Shown in pieces: positions 26,717-35,827 of a stretch of 48,652 nucleotides of DNA. The first letter of the stretch is position 1. The number at the start of each line of letters is the position of its first letter. The notes under the pieces were generated by a model. The model had not been told where the DNA came from and ran no database searches. It was given only the letters and a program-made list of their open reading frames with translations. The translations under genes were made by a program, and so were the position numbers. Source of the DNA: Lachnospiraceae bacterium (lineage in GTDB: Bacteria > Bacillota > Clostridia > Lachnospirales > Lachnospiraceae); NCBI GenBank assembly GCA_017428265.1, contig JAFRRD010000002.1, positions 1 through 48,652 on the forward strand, in the 5' to 3' direction.

Positions 26717-27532
26717 ATGGGTATCCTGAACAAAGAAGATTACGAAGAGCCGGCGTGCCTGCTCGATATGGACCGGAGCAGTGAGCGTCCGGCTCTTACC
26801 GTGCCGGTCGGCCGGATCGTGGAAAAACTCGATGAATACTTAAGTCACGACGACTGGGCCGGCGCCGGGCGCCATCTGCATTACTGGCTTGCCGAAGCAA
26901 AGGCCGGCGGGGACCGGCGCGGCGAGCTCGCCATCCGCAACGAAATGATGGGATATTACCGCAAATCCGGGAAAGAGCCCGAGGCCCGCGAGTCCATGAA
27001 CGAGGCACTGCGCCTTCTGGACGCACTCGGCATGCGCGGGAACATCATCGCCGGCACCACCTGGGTCAATGCCGCGACCGTCTGCAAGACCTTTGGGCAT
27101 GCGGACGAAGCGCTGCCGTATTTCGAACTGGCCCGCGCACTCTATGAAAAGGAACTCCCCGAAGACGACGGGCGCCTCGGCGGCCTGTACAATAACATGG
27201 CCCTTGCCCTGGCCGACCTCGGACGTTTTGCGGAGGCGGAAGCGCTCTATCGGAAGGCGCTGGGAACCATGAAGAAGGTCCCCGGCAGCGAGCTCGAGCA
27301 GGCTGTCACCTGGCTGAATCTGGCCGACCTCGTGCACGAGCAGAACGAAGACGCCGACGTGAACGAAATGCTGGAGACCGCGGAAACGCTGCTGAAAACA
27401 GAGAGCCTGCCGCGGAACGGCTACTATGCCTATGTGTGCAAAAGCTGCGCGCCCGGCTTCGATTATTACGGATGGTTCATGACGGCAAAGGAGCTGCGGG
27501 AAGCCGCGGAGAAGATCTATGCAGGGACTTGA
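26717..27532 (+). CDS. Tetratricopeptide repeat protein (271 aa)
   Basis: At least four helix-turn-helix TPR units are visible between about residues 70 and 215, for example YYRKSGKEPEARESMNEAL, FGHADEALPYFELARALYE and LGRFAEAEALYRKALG. There is no signal peptide or membrane helix. The ribosome site is weak (GAAAG) and the gene begins 13 nt after the AEC gene. The last 14 nt overlap the DUF4037-like gene, suggesting that both proteins are made together and may interact. Confidence 0.85.
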   Translation: MGILNKEDYEEPACLLDMDRSSERPALTVPVGRIVEKLDEYLSHDDWAGAGRHLHYWLAEAKAGGDRRGELAIRNEMMGYYRKSGKEPEARESMNEALRLLDALGMRGNIIAGTTWVNAATVCKTFGHADEALPYFELARALYEKELPEDDGRLGGLYNNMALALADLGRFAEAEALYRKALGTMKKVPGSELEQAVTWLNLADLVHEQNEDADVNEMLETAETLLKTESLPRNGYYAYVCKSCAPGFDYYGWFMTAKELREAAEKIYAGT

Positions 27533-28460
27533 ACTGGCGAATGCCTATTATGAAGAATACGGTGCGCCGATGCTGCACGATCAGTTCCCGGAATGGGAAG
27601 AACTGATTGCAACGGGCCTTTGCGGCAGCGGCAGCGAATGCTTCGGATGGGACGACGAGGTTTCGCAGGACCACGATTTTGAGGCAGGCTTCTGCCTCTT
27701 TCTGCCCGGCGAAGACGTCATTGACCGCCAGACCGCCTTCCGCCTCGAACGCGCCTATGCAAAGCTTCCGAAGGAATTCATGGGTGTGAAAAAGAGCCTC
27801 ATCAGCCCCGCCGGCGGCAGCCGTCACGGTGTGATCCGGATGAGTGATTTCTTCCTGGCCAAGACAGGAAATGCCGACGGCATGCTGCAGGGCTGGGACT
27901 GGTTCCGCGTGCCCGAAAACAGTCTGCTGGAAGCGGTGAACGGCAAGATCTGGCGGGACGATGCCGGGGTCTTTTCCGCAAAGAGGGAAGCCCTGCGCAG
28001 GATGCCCGAAGACGTCCGCCTGAAGAAACTCGCCGGCGAACTTGCCACGATGGCGCAGGCCGGGCAGTATAATTATCTGCGCTGCCTCGACCACGGCGAA
28101 GAAGGCGCCGCGCAGCTGGCTGCCGTGACCTTCGCGCAGGCTGCGATCCACACCGTCTTCCTGCTGAACCGCGCACTCATGCCCTATTACAAGTGGCAGT
28201 TCCGGGCACTTCGGAACCTCCCGAAACTCTCCGGCCTCGAGCCTGCCCTCGTCAGTCTCATCGGCGGCGGCAGCGGCGCCGACGGGATGATGGAGAAATA
28301 CATGGCGATCGAAAACATCGCCTCCGCCGTCATCGAAGAACTGCAGGCGCAGGGCATCACCGAAGCCGTCTGCGGCGACCTTTCGAAGCATGCGAATTCC
28401 GTCAACGACCGCGTCGCCGACCCCGCCCTGCGGAACGAAGACATCTTCTTTGCGGTGTAA
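27519..28460 (+). CDS. DUF4037-like protein with nucleotidyltransferase-type motif (313 aa)
   Basis: The N-terminal region holds GSGSECFGWDDEVSQDHDF (about residues 35-53), which has the layout of a nucleotidyltransferase active site: a GS turn followed by a D-x-D metal site. The rest is helical. This pattern matches what I recall of DUF4037, a family of unknown function. GGAG lies seven bases before the ATG. The overlap with the TPR gene implies a coupled pair. Domain naming is from memory and should be confirmed; the catalytic role is inference. Confidence 0.7.
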   Translation: MQGLELANAYYEEYGAPMLHDQFPEWEELIATGLCGSGSECFGWDDEVSQDHDFEAGFCLFLPGEDVIDRQTAFRLERAYAKLPKEFMGVKKSLISPAGGSRHGVIRMSDFFLAKTGNADGMLQGWDWFRVPENSLLEAVNGKIWRDDAGVFSAKREALRRMPEDVRLKKLAGELATMAQAGQYNYLRCLDHGEEGAAQLAAVTFAQAAIHTVFLLNRALMPYYKWQFRALRNLPKLSGLEPALVSLIGGGSGADGMMEKYMAIENIASAVIEELQAQGITEAVCGDLSKHANSVNDRVADPALRNEDIFFAV

Positions 28461-28551
28461 GACGCAAATCACCGGTCTGAACCATGCCCGCAAGGAAAAG
28501 GCCCGCCTGCCGGCGAAGGCAGAGAAAGCAAAATAAGCAAGCACCAACAAC

Positions 28552-28585
28552 GAAGAACGGCGGGGCCGCAGCCCCGCCGTTCTTC
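28552..28585. terminator. GC-rich hairpin between convergent genes
   Basis: A perfect 15-bp stem (28552-28566 with 28571-28585, loop CGCA). T tracts are poor on both strands (TTCATTATT rightward, TTCGTTGTT leftward), but its place between the DUF4037-like gene and the phospho-sugar mutase fits a shared terminator. Confidence 0.7.
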
Positions 28586-28606
28586 ATTATTAGTTCCACA
28601 AAGACC

Positions 28607-30334
28607 TTACTCAAACTGATCCATGAAGGCGTTCAGTTTCTCGATCATCACGCGTTCCTTGACGTCGGCGTCAGCCTTGTCCTTCCCGCAGATGCCGCAG
28701 TAAAGCTTGATCTTCGGCTCGGTGCCGGACGGCCGTACGCATACCCAGGCATCGTCCGTCAGCTCATAGTAGAGCACGTTCGAGGTCGGCAGTGTGGTCA
28801 CGCCCTCTTCGCCCGTTTCGAGGTTAAGGGTCTTGTGTTCCTTGTAGTCGCGGATCGCAACGACCGGCAGGCCGCCCATTTCCTTCGGCGGATCGTTCCG
28901 CAGGAAATTCATGATGCCGCGGATCTTCTCTGCGCCTTCCAGGCCTTTGAAGGTCCTCGGAATGTTGATGTCGCGGTAATAGCCGATCTCCGCATACAGA
29001 TCCTGCAGCACATCCCAGAGGGTCTTGCCTTTGGTCTTGTAGTAACAGGCCGCTTCCGCCAGCGCCGTCACCGCCATGATGCCGTCCTTGTCGCGGGCAT
29101 AGGTGCCCACCAGGCAGCCGTAGCTTTCCTCGTAGCCGAAAAGGAAATCCATCGAAGCGGTCTCTTCCAGCTCGCGCATCTTGCCGCAGATGTGCTTGAA
29201 GCCGGTCAGTGTCTCGTAGTAGTTCACGCCGAATTTTCGGGCGATCGCGCCGGTCATGTTGGTGGACACGATGGTGGAAATGGCCGTACTGTCGGGACGC
29301 AGGCCGCGGATCTCCTTCGCGCTCTCGATCTCGTAATTCATAAGAAGGGCGCCCATCATGTTGCCGGTCAGGCGCTGCAGCCTGCCTTCCGAGTCACGGA
29401 CATAGGAGCCGATGCGGTCGGCATCGGGGTCGTTTGCCAGCGCAAGATCCGCATGGATCTCCTCTGCCAGCTCGAGCACCATTTTGAGGGCCTTCGGATC
29501 CTCGGGGTTCGGGTAGCCGACGGTCGGGAACTCGCCGTCGGGCTTTTCCTGCTCTTTGACCACGTGGGCGTTGAAGCCGAGCGAGGTCAGCATGTGCATG
29601 GCCGGCACGGCGCCGGTGCCGTGCAGCGGGGTGTAGGCGACCGTGATGTTCTTCGCTTCCTTCGCGACCACGTCCGGGCGCTTGATCCACTGGCGGACAT
29701 TTTCATAATAACGCTCGTCGAGGTCGGGCGTGATGTAGCGGTAAAGGCCCGCGGCGATCGCATCCTCGCGGCTCATGGTCTTCGGTTCGGCGTAGTCGGT
29801 GATCTTGTTGACCTCGGCGATGATCAGTTCATCGTCCGGGACCGTCACCTGCGCGCCGTCCTGCCAGTAGAGCTTGTAGCCGTTGTATTCGGGCGGATTG
29901 TGGCTGGCGGTGATGTTGACGCCCGCGGTGCAGCCGAGATATCTTACGGCGAAGCTCAGCATGGGTGTCGGATGCAGCACCGGGAAGATCCAGACCGGGA
30001 TGCCGTTCGCGCAGAAGCAGCGCGCCGTCTCATCGGCAAATTCGGGAGACATGCGGCGGCTGTCGTAGGAAATGGCCACCCCTTTCTTCTCCGTGCCCTT
30101 CTGCAGGATGTAGTTCGCGATGCCCTGCGTCGCCTTCCGGACCGTGTAGACGTTCATCCGGTTCGTGCCGGCGCCGATCACGCCGCGCAGACCGCCGGTT
30201 CCGAATTCCAGATCGCCGGTAAAGCGTTCCGCGATCGCCGTCGGGTCGTCCTTGATCGCTCTCAGTTCTTCCCTGGTCGCTTCGTCGAATGCCGGGCTCG
30301 TGAGCCAGTATTCATAGCGTTCCTGTACCGTCAT
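28607..30334 (-). CDS. Phospho-sugar mutase (phosphoglucomutase/phosphomannomutase family, 575 aa)
   Basis: Interconverts hexose 1- and 6-phosphates through a phosphoserine. All four active-site loops are present: TASHNP with the catalytic Ser144, metal loop DPDADRIG, sugar-specificity loop GYEESYG and phosphate-binding RPSGTEPKIKLY near the C-terminus. The 575-residue length and FGTGGLRG opening (about 44-51) are those of the PGM2-like branch used by Firmicutes. A longer ORF begins at 30364, but GAGG precedes the ATG at 30334. It follows the MATE gene by 33 nt, probably in one transcript. Confidence 0.95.
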   Translation of the reverse strand: MTVQERYEYWLTSPAFDEATREELRAIKDDPTAIAERFTGDLEFGTGGLRGVIGAGTNRMNVYTVRKATQGIANYILQKGTEKKGVAISYDSRRMSPEFADETARCFCANGIPVWIFPVLHPTPMLSFAVRYLGCTAGVNITASHNPPEYNGYKLYWQDGAQVTVPDDELIIAEVNKITDYAEPKTMSREDAIAAGLYRYITPDLDERYYENVRQWIKRPDVVAKEAKNITVAYTPLHGTGAVPAMHMLTSLGFNAHVVKEQEKPDGEFPTVGYPNPEDPKALKMVLELAEEIHADLALANDPDADRIGSYVRDSEGRLQRLTGNMMGALLMNYEIESAKEIRGLRPDSTAISTIVSTNMTGAIARKFGVNYYETLTGFKHICGKMRELEETASMDFLFGYEESYGCLVGTYARDKDGIMAVTALAEAACYYKTKGKTLWDVLQDLYAEIGYYRDINIPRTFKGLEGAEKIRGIMNFLRNDPPKEMGGLPVVAIRDYKEHKTLNLETGEEGVTTLPTSNVLYYELTDDAWVCVRPSGTEPKIKLYCGICGKDKADADVKERVMIEKLNAFMDQFE

Positions 30335-30367
30335 ATTTACCTCATTTCCGCGGGATCCCCGCATAGT

Positions 30368-31780
30368 TTATAATTGGATCTCCAGCCACTTGCCCCTGCG
30401 GACGCGGTCGGAGCTTAGAACCATTCTGAGCGTCTGATCGAGAAGCGTGCCGAACCAGGCGCCGTACAGGCCCCAGCCGACAACGTAAGCAAAGACATAC
30501 CCCGCAAGCGGGCGGATGATGCCGATGGCGATGAGGGAGATCATCGCCGTATAGCGCGTATCCCCAGCCCCCCGGAGGCACCCGGTGCAGATCACCTGAG
30601 CCGTCTGTGTATAGGTGATCACCGAAAGGATCAGGAGGCAGACGCCGCCCATCTCGATGATCTCGGGCGTATCGGTGTAGAGCCGCATGAGCGCAAAGCG
30701 CGTCGTAATGAAGAAAATGCTCAGCACCGTCGCAACGACCGCGACGATCCGCCTTCCGATGCCGCAGTAGATATAGGCAAGGTCCGGCCGCTTCGCTCCG
30801 AGACTCTGGCCGGCAAGCGCCGTTGCCGCGACCTGAAAACCGTCGCCGAAGCAGAACGACAGTGACATGAAGTTCATGCAGATGATATGCGTTGCATAGG
30901 ACAGCGGGTCCAGTCTCGCCACGACCATGTTGAAGGTGAAAAAGCCGAAGCGCATGATCAGCTGCTCGACAAGCGCGCTGGAACTGACGTTAAGGACCGG
31001 TTTCAGGACCGGGAAGGAGAGTTTTGCCCCCGCATTCACGAAGATGTTCAGATAATGTTTCCGGATGAAAAGCCGTACGACCGAGATCATGCAGGCACAT
31101 ACGGCGCCGATCAGGGTGGCGATGGCCGCGCCTCTGACCTCCAGCCGCGGGAACGGCCCGATACCGTTGATCAGCAGCCAGTTGAAGAGGATGTTGACCA
31201 GATTGCCGACAAGGTTCGTGGTCATGGAGATCTTCGTGTTGCCGCTGCCCTTCTGCGCCGCGTTGATCAGGATGTTCATCCCCTGGAAGACCAGGCTCAC
31301 GCAGATGATCCGGAAATAGACAATGGCGTCTTCGATGTAGGAATCGTGCGCCCCCGCAAAGCGCAGGAAGGGTTCCGCATACCTGCGCCCGAACCAGGTC
31401 AGCAGCAAAATGAGTCCCAGCCCGATGACAAAGACGTTGCGGAGCACCGCGTTGGCACCGTTCCGGTCCGCCTGCCCCTTGCGCCTTGCCACGACCGCGG
31501 TCGTCCCGGTGCTCAGGGCAAAGATGAAACAGAGGATCACGAACTTCGGCTGTGTGCTGATCCCGACGGCATCGATGGCAAGGTCGCCCAGCGTGCTGAC
31601 CATGATCGTATCCACGATGCCGACGAGTGCGACCAGAACGGCCTCGACCACGGAGGGTCCGGCCAGCCTTAAAAAACGTCTGTAGAGTTCCTGCGCCGGA
31701 GGGATTTCCCCGACCGCTTCCCGGCCGCCCAACAGGGCATCAGTCCCGAATAATGCTTTGACTTTCCCGATCAGGCCCAT
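30368..31780 (-). CDS. MATE family efflux transporter (470 aa)
   Basis: Twelve membrane helices in two six-helix bundles. The first bundle contains the typical VGIVDTIMVSTLGDLAIDAVG and the second begins near residue 255 with a matching pattern (SSALVEQLIMRFGFF). MATE proteins export cationic drugs or metabolites using Na+ or H+. The ORF stays open to 32209, but that would cross a terminator and promoter; GGAAGG lies ten bases before the ATG at 31780. Phospho-sugar mutase follows; no functional link is evident. Confidence 0.92.
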   Translation of the reverse strand: MGLIGKVKALFGTDALLGGREAVGEIPPAQELYRRFLRLAGPSVVEAVLVALVGIVDTIMVSTLGDLAIDAVGISTQPKFVILCFIFALSTGTTAVVARRKGQADRNGANAVLRNVFVIGLGLILLLTWFGRRYAEPFLRFAGAHDSYIEDAIVYFRIICVSLVFQGMNILINAAQKGSGNTKISMTTNLVGNLVNILFNWLLINGIGPFPRLEVRGAAIATLIGAVCACMISVVRLFIRKHYLNIFVNAGAKLSFPVLKPVLNVSSSALVEQLIMRFGFFTFNMVVARLDPLSYATHIICMNFMSLSFCFGDGFQVAATALAGQSLGAKRPDLAYIYCGIGRRIVAVVATVLSIFFITTRFALMRLYTDTPEIIEMGGVCLLILSVITYTQTAQVICTGCLRGAGDTRYTAMISLIAIGIIRPLAGYVFAYVVGWGLYGAWFGTLLDQTLRMVLSSDRVRRGKWLEIQL

Positions 31781-31835
31781 TTGAAAACAACCTTCCCATC
31801 CTGCGGCCGGACATACTATCCAAATATACAGAGGT

Positions 31836-31864
31836 ATTATACCTTTATCCCGGCAAAATCGCAA
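31836..31864 (-). promoter_or_regulatory. Sigma-A promoter of the MATE-mutase unit
   Basis: Minus-strand -35 TTGCGA (31859-31864), 17-bp spacer, -10 TATAAT (31836-31841), directly behind the terminator of the GH18 gene. Confidence 0.75.
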
Positions 31865-31874
31865 GGCAAAGCCG

Positions 31875-31904
31875 AAAAAAAGAGGGCGGCCTCTTCGGCC
31901 GCCC
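31875..31904 (-). terminator. Rho-independent terminator of the GH18 gene
   Basis: 8-bp stem GGGCGGCC/GGCCGCCC (31884-31904), 5-nt loop, then TCTTTTTTT on the minus strand. Confidence 0.93.
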
Positions 31905-31952
31905 GGTTCGTCGTGTTCTGTCTTTCTTTTCTCTCTTTCGGACACCCGGCTG

Positions 31953-33647
31953 TTACGGCGCGGCTGTCTGTGAAAGATCGGCTCCGCTGAAATAACGCCC
32001 GAATACATCCCAGATCTCCGGCGTTTCCATTCCCAGCCGCCAGGCCGCCAGGCCTGCCAGTTTGGAGGAACGGACCGCCCCCAGGCGGGCTGCCATGGAT
32101 TCCGTGTCCTCGATCCAGACTCTGGCCCGGGTGCCGTCCTCCATGGAGAATTCCGCAAAATTCTGCCCCGTGGTGCTGTCCCATGCGGGTTCGGCACCGT
32201 ATCGCGCAAGAAGTTCAGCCGTCGCGTTCATATTCAGCAGGCTGCTGTCGGGCTTGGCGCCGCTGCCCTTCCAGACCCTGGTGAAGAACGGAACGCCCAG
32301 GATGACCTTCTCCGCGGGGACCTGCGCCAGCGTCTTCTCCACGCCCGACGTCACAAAGTCGAGCGAGGCCGAAGAACCGGCTTCCGATCCCTGATAATGT
32401 TCGTCATATCCCATGATGATGAGATAGTCCGCAAAGATTCCCTGCTCCGTGCGGTCATAGTGAGCCGTCCAGGCGGTGGGCACGTAGTTGTCGACCGACA
32501 GCACGAGCCCCTGCCTGTGGCAGACGAGCGACAGCTCGCGGATGAACTGCAGGAATCCCCTTCCCGCGTCAGAAGGCAGACTCTCGATGTCCACGTTGAG
32601 CCCGTCGGCGCCTATCGCAGTGACGGCAGTGACCAGTTCCTGCACCAGCCTGGTGCGCTTCGTGGTCTCGTTCATCACCGCTTTCAGACTGTCGCCGTAG
32701 ATCTCGTTATCCATGTTGTTGACCAATGCCCAGACTTCGAGGCCCATGGCATGTGCCTGTTCCACGTAAGCCGCGGATGAAGCGTTGTCAAAGCCGCCTT
32801 CTCCGTCGGTCAGGAAGAACCAGGTGGGTGAAACGACCGTTACCCCCTTTGCTTCAGCCATTAGTTCGCCCAGTTTTCCGTTGTCGATATCCCGGTAAGC
32901 GATCTGGTGCCAGACCAGGCAGATGTCCTGACGGGTAGAAACCGCTTCGTAAACAGGCTCCGTATAGACGTGGGACAGCGTCTCCTTACCGGCCTTCATG
33001 CGGCCGGTCTTGGCGATGTATCCCTCGATCCCGTCTTCCGTGCAGACGTAATACCACTTGGATTGTTCCTTCAGGAAACGGACCTTTTCGCCCGCAGCCA
33101 GTGTCGCCATGATCGGGCTTGATACCCTGGCTTCTTTCCGTATCGCGATATCTTCTTCCGCCGTCAGAATGTCCTGTTCTCCGAAGGCCGTCCGGATCAC
33201 CAGTCTGTCGGGGCCGGTATACAGTTTCCAGGCCATGTCCGTGTACTGAGCGACATAGTCCATCAGCACGTAGAGCACGCCGCCTGTTTTCCGAAGGACG
33301 GGATGTCCTTCGAAGGCCGACCCCGTGTCAGCCCACACCGTTTTGTCGGGCAGAGTATACAGCAGTATTTCCTCGGTCTCATCCAGATAAAACCGGGCAT
33401 TGATCGTAAGCAGATAGGATGGAGAGAGGTAAACGGCTCCGTCTTCGATGATTGCATCTTCATGAGACAGAACGTCATTGGTGATCACGGCAAGAGAGCC
33501 GGACCGGGAGGCAAAATACTGGTCCAGATCTGCGTGTTCCGTGCTCGGCCGCACTTCCAGGATGACAGCCACGGTCAGCAGCACAGCCACGACTGCAAGG
33601 ACGGGCCATACAGGGACTTTTTTCTTTTTTTTCTTGTACGGGACCAT
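31953..33647 (-). CDS. Membrane-anchored glycoside hydrolase family 18 protein with SH3-like domain (564 aa)
   Basis: A Lys-rich start (YKKKKKK) and one helix (about residues 12-31) form a signal anchor, so the body is outside the cell. Residues about 60-150 resemble copper-amine-oxidase-like/stalk sequence, then an SH3b-like module (about 160-215, with VSSPIMATLAAGEKVRFL and WYYV). The C-terminal GH18 barrel has the catalytic DGLNVDIE (about 348-355) with the acid Glu, plus YLIIMGYDEH. Homologues act on chitin-like or peptidoglycan glycans, many in spore-cortex lytic roles (YaaH/YdhD type). AGAGG precedes the ATG at 33647. Own promoter and terminator: single-gene unit. Confidence 0.88.
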   Translation of the reverse strand: MVPYKKKKKKVPVWPVLAVVAVLLTVAVILEVRPSTEHADLDQYFASRSGSLAVITNDVLSHEDAIIEDGAVYLSPSYLLTINARFYLDETEEILLYTLPDKTVWADTGSAFEGHPVLRKTGGVLYVLMDYVAQYTDMAWKLYTGPDRLVIRTAFGEQDILTAEEDIAIRKEARVSSPIMATLAAGEKVRFLKEQSKWYYVCTEDGIEGYIAKTGRMKAGKETLSHVYTEPVYEAVSTRQDICLVWHQIAYRDIDNGKLGELMAEAKGVTVVSPTWFFLTDGEGGFDNASSAAYVEQAHAMGLEVWALVNNMDNEIYGDSLKAVMNETTKRTRLVQELVTAVTAIGADGLNVDIESLPSDAGRGFLQFIRELSLVCHRQGLVLSVDNYVPTAWTAHYDRTEQGIFADYLIIMGYDEHYQGSEAGSSASLDFVTSGVEKTLAQVPAEKVILGVPFFTRVWKGSGAKPDSSLLNMNATAELLARYGAEPAWDSTTGQNFAEFSMEDGTRARVWIEDTESMAARLGAVRSSKLAGLAAWRLGMETPEIWDVFGRYFSGADLSQTAAP

Positions 33648-33672
33648 AGCTTTTCCTCTCACCTCCGGCTGC

Positions 33673-33702
33673 AGTATAACATAATCCGCGCCGGCTTGTA
33701 AA
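33673..33702 (-). promoter_or_regulatory. Promoter of the GH18 gene
   Basis: Minus-strand -35 TTTACA (33697-33702), 18-bp spacer, -10 TATACT (33673-33678), about 27 bp before the start. Confidence 0.7.
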
Positions 33703-33989
33703 GGAATTCGGTCTGTTTTCGGCCGCTTTCCGACAGCGTTTCTCCATAATTGAGTACAGAAGGGTATTACGGGTCGGCTTTCGCGGGGCTTATAGCCCGG
33801 TCGTTTCGGCATGGCTGCCGCCGGCGGCCTGTGTGAGCATATCCGCGGCATGTACCGTTGTTCTTCGTCCCTTTCGGCTCTTCCTTTTCGAACCGGTTTT
33901 ACGATAGCGCGGACGGCTTTTCATGTCACGCGACAGGCCGGCCCAAAGCGCAACACTTTGTGGATTCCGTTGCATGAAACCGACAAATC
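33703..33989. other. Intergenic stretch with no recognised feature
   Basis: About 290 bp between the divergent GH18 and ABC exporter promoters. Short ORFs on both strands lack ribosome sites and are not called. A few GC-rich inverted repeats occur (for example GGGGCTTATAGCCC around 33787-33800), but I see no riboswitch or known small RNA. Confidence 0.5.
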
Positions 33990-34019
33990 TTGAAAAAAGT
34001 TTAGAATCGGTGCTATACT
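33990..34019 (+). promoter_or_regulatory. Promoter of the heterodimeric ABC exporter operon
   Basis: -35 TTGAAA (33990-33995), 18-bp spacer, -10 TATACT (34014-34019), 40 bp before the first ATG. Confidence 0.75.
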
Positions 34020-34059
34020 GATCCTGTACCTGCCGTTTTCATTCCGGAAAGGACCTGTC

Positions 34060-35817
34060 ATGAAACTGATCTTCCGCTGTCTTGGCCGCTGGAAAAAGGC
34101 GGTGATCCTGGCCGTTTTCATCAAGCTGCTGGGCACGCTTTCCGAGCTGACGATCCCCTATATCTTCGAACATATCGTGGACGACGTGGTGCCGTCCGGC
34201 GAGCTCCTGCCTGTCATCGGCTGGGGCCTTGCCATGTTTGCCGCGGCGATCGTCTGCCGGACGCTCAACGTCACGGCGAACCGCAGGGCCGTCGACAATG
34301 CCCACCGGATGAGCTACGAAGTCCGCCAGGAACTGTTTAAGAAGACCTCGAACCTGACCGGCGCGCAGTTCGACAGTTTCGGCCTGCCGAGCCTCATTTC
34401 CCGCATGACTTCTGACAGCTACAACGTCCAGTCCGCGCTGCAGCAGTTCCAGACGCTCTGCGTAAGGGCGCCCATGATGCTGATCGGCGGCGTGATCGTG
34501 ACCCTGATCATGGATGCGCACCTCGCTCTGATCCTGATCATCATGCTGCCCTTCCTCATCGCGGTCATCCTCTTCGTCTCTTCACGGGGCATTCCCCTCT
34601 ATAAAAAAGTCCAGTCGAAGCTGGACACCATCGTGCGCGTCATGCGGGAAAACATCACCGGCATCCGCGTGGTCAAGGCGCTTTCCAAGGAAGATTACGA
34701 GATGCGCCGCTTTGCCGCAGCCAACGACGACATGACGAAAAGCGACATCCGGGCGGCGACCATCATGGCGGTGCCGGGGCCGTTCATGCAGCTGTGCCTG
34801 AACACCGGCCTGACCCTGGTCGTCCTTATCGGCGCCGGCCGCGTCAACGACGGTCTGATGAAGCCGGGCGTCATCCTCGCCTTCCTGACCTATTTCAACA
34901 TGATCTCCATGGGCGTGATGGGCCTGTCCCGCATCTTCATGACGATGTCAAAGGCCAGTGCCAGCGCGGACCGTATTGACGCAGTCCTTCAGACGGAAAC
35001 GGACGAAGACATCCTGCCTGAGGAGGAAGGACTGAAGCCTTCGGGCGATGAGTTCATCCGCTTCGAGCACGTCGATTTCTCCTACGGCGAGGGAAGCGGT
35101 GACAGCGCAGGCTTTGCCGGCGGACAGCGCGAAAAGGCTCTTGAGGACATCTCTTTTGCGATCAATAAAGGAGAAAGCCTCGGCATCATCGGGCCGACCG
35201 GCTGCGGCAAATCCACCGTCGTGAGCCTGCTCATGCATTTCTACGACGCGGCCTCCGGCGGCATTTTCGTAGACGGCCGGGACGTGCGCACCTATCAGAA
35301 AGACGAGCTGCGCCGCCGCTTCGGCGCCGCTTTCCAGAACGACATGATCTTCCAGGATACCCTGCGGGAGAACATCGATTTCGGCCGGGGGCTGACGGAA
35401 GAAGCGCTGAACAAGGCCGCTGCCGATGCGCAGGCCGCCGAATACATCGACAGCCTGCCCGAGGGACTGGACTACATGGCCGCCATCAAGGGCATGAACC
35501 TTTCCGGCGGCCAGAAGCAGCGCCTGATGGTCGCGCGTGCCCTCGCGGCGGATCCCGACATCCTGATCCTGGACGACGCCTCGTCCGCCCTTGACTATAA
35601 AACCGACGCCGCCATGCGGAAGGCCATCACCGAGAACCATGCAGACAGCACGCTCATCATGATCGCGCAGCGCGTGTCCAGCGTTATGAACATGACACAC
35701 ATCCTGGTGCTCGACAACGGCCGCTGCATCGGCTACGGCACACACGAGGAGCTCCTTCGCTCCTGCCCCGCCTACCGTGAGATCTATGAGATCCAGATGG
35801 GCGCGATCGCGGGTTAG
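34060..35817 (+). CDS. ABC exporter half-transporter with degenerate ATP site (585 aa)
   Basis: Six helices (residues 10-310) are followed by the ATPase domain. Walker A GPTGCGKST is at about 377, signature LSGGQKQR is intact, but Walker B reads ILILDDASSALD, so the catalytic Glu is Asp, and the switch His is replaced by Gln (IAQRVSS). These are the changes of the non-hydrolysing partner in heterodimeric exporters such as TM287/288 and BmrCD. AAAGGA lies six bases before the ATG. The partner gene starts 10 nt downstream. Substrate unknown; drugs, lipids or peptides are usual. Confidence 0.92.
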   Translation: MKLIFRCLGRWKKAVILAVFIKLLGTLSELTIPYIFEHIVDDVVPSGELLPVIGWGLAMFAAAIVCRTLNVTANRRAVDNAHRMSYEVRQELFKKTSNLTGAQFDSFGLPSLISRMTSDSYNVQSALQQFQTLCVRAPMMLIGGVIVTLIMDAHLALILIIMLPFLIAVILFVSSRGIPLYKKVQSKLDTIVRVMRENITGIRVVKALSKEDYEMRRFAAANDDMTKSDIRAATIMAVPGPFMQLCLNTGLTLVVLIGAGRVNDGLMKPGVILAFLTYFNMISMGVMGLSRIFMTMSKASASADRIDAVLQTETDEDILPEEEGLKPSGDEFIRFEHVDFSYGEGSGDSAGFAGGQREKALEDISFAINKGESLGIIGPTGCGKSTVVSLLMHFYDAASGGIFVDGRDVRTYQKDELRRRFGAAFQNDMIFQDTLRENIDFGRGLTEEALNKAAADAQAAEYIDSLPEGLDYMAAIKGMNLSGGQKQRLMVARALAADPDILILDDASSALDYKTDAAMRKAITENHADSTLIMIAQRVSSVMNMTHILVLDNGRCIGYGTHEELLRSCPAYREIYEIQMGAIAG

Positions 35818-35827
35818 GAGGTGCGCC

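Noticed and set aside
28484-30373. 629-aa ORF on the plus strand opposite the phospho-sugar mutase
   Set aside because: It is the exact antisense shadow of a gene with all active-site motifs; composition is Val/Arg/His-rich and unlike any family.
31805-31835. Riboswitch ahead of the MATE gene
   Set aside because: The leader from the predicted transcript start is only about 50 nt, too short for known efflux-linked riboswitches, and no aptamer core is seen.
31781-32209. N-terminal extension of the MATE protein to 613 aa
   Set aside because: The extension would cross the GH18 terminator and the MATE promoter and has no hydrophobic or conserved content.
33790-33993. Basic 61-aa minus-strand ORF and 60-aa plus-strand ORF in the largest gap
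   Set aside because: No ribosome site for any start and no recognisable motif.
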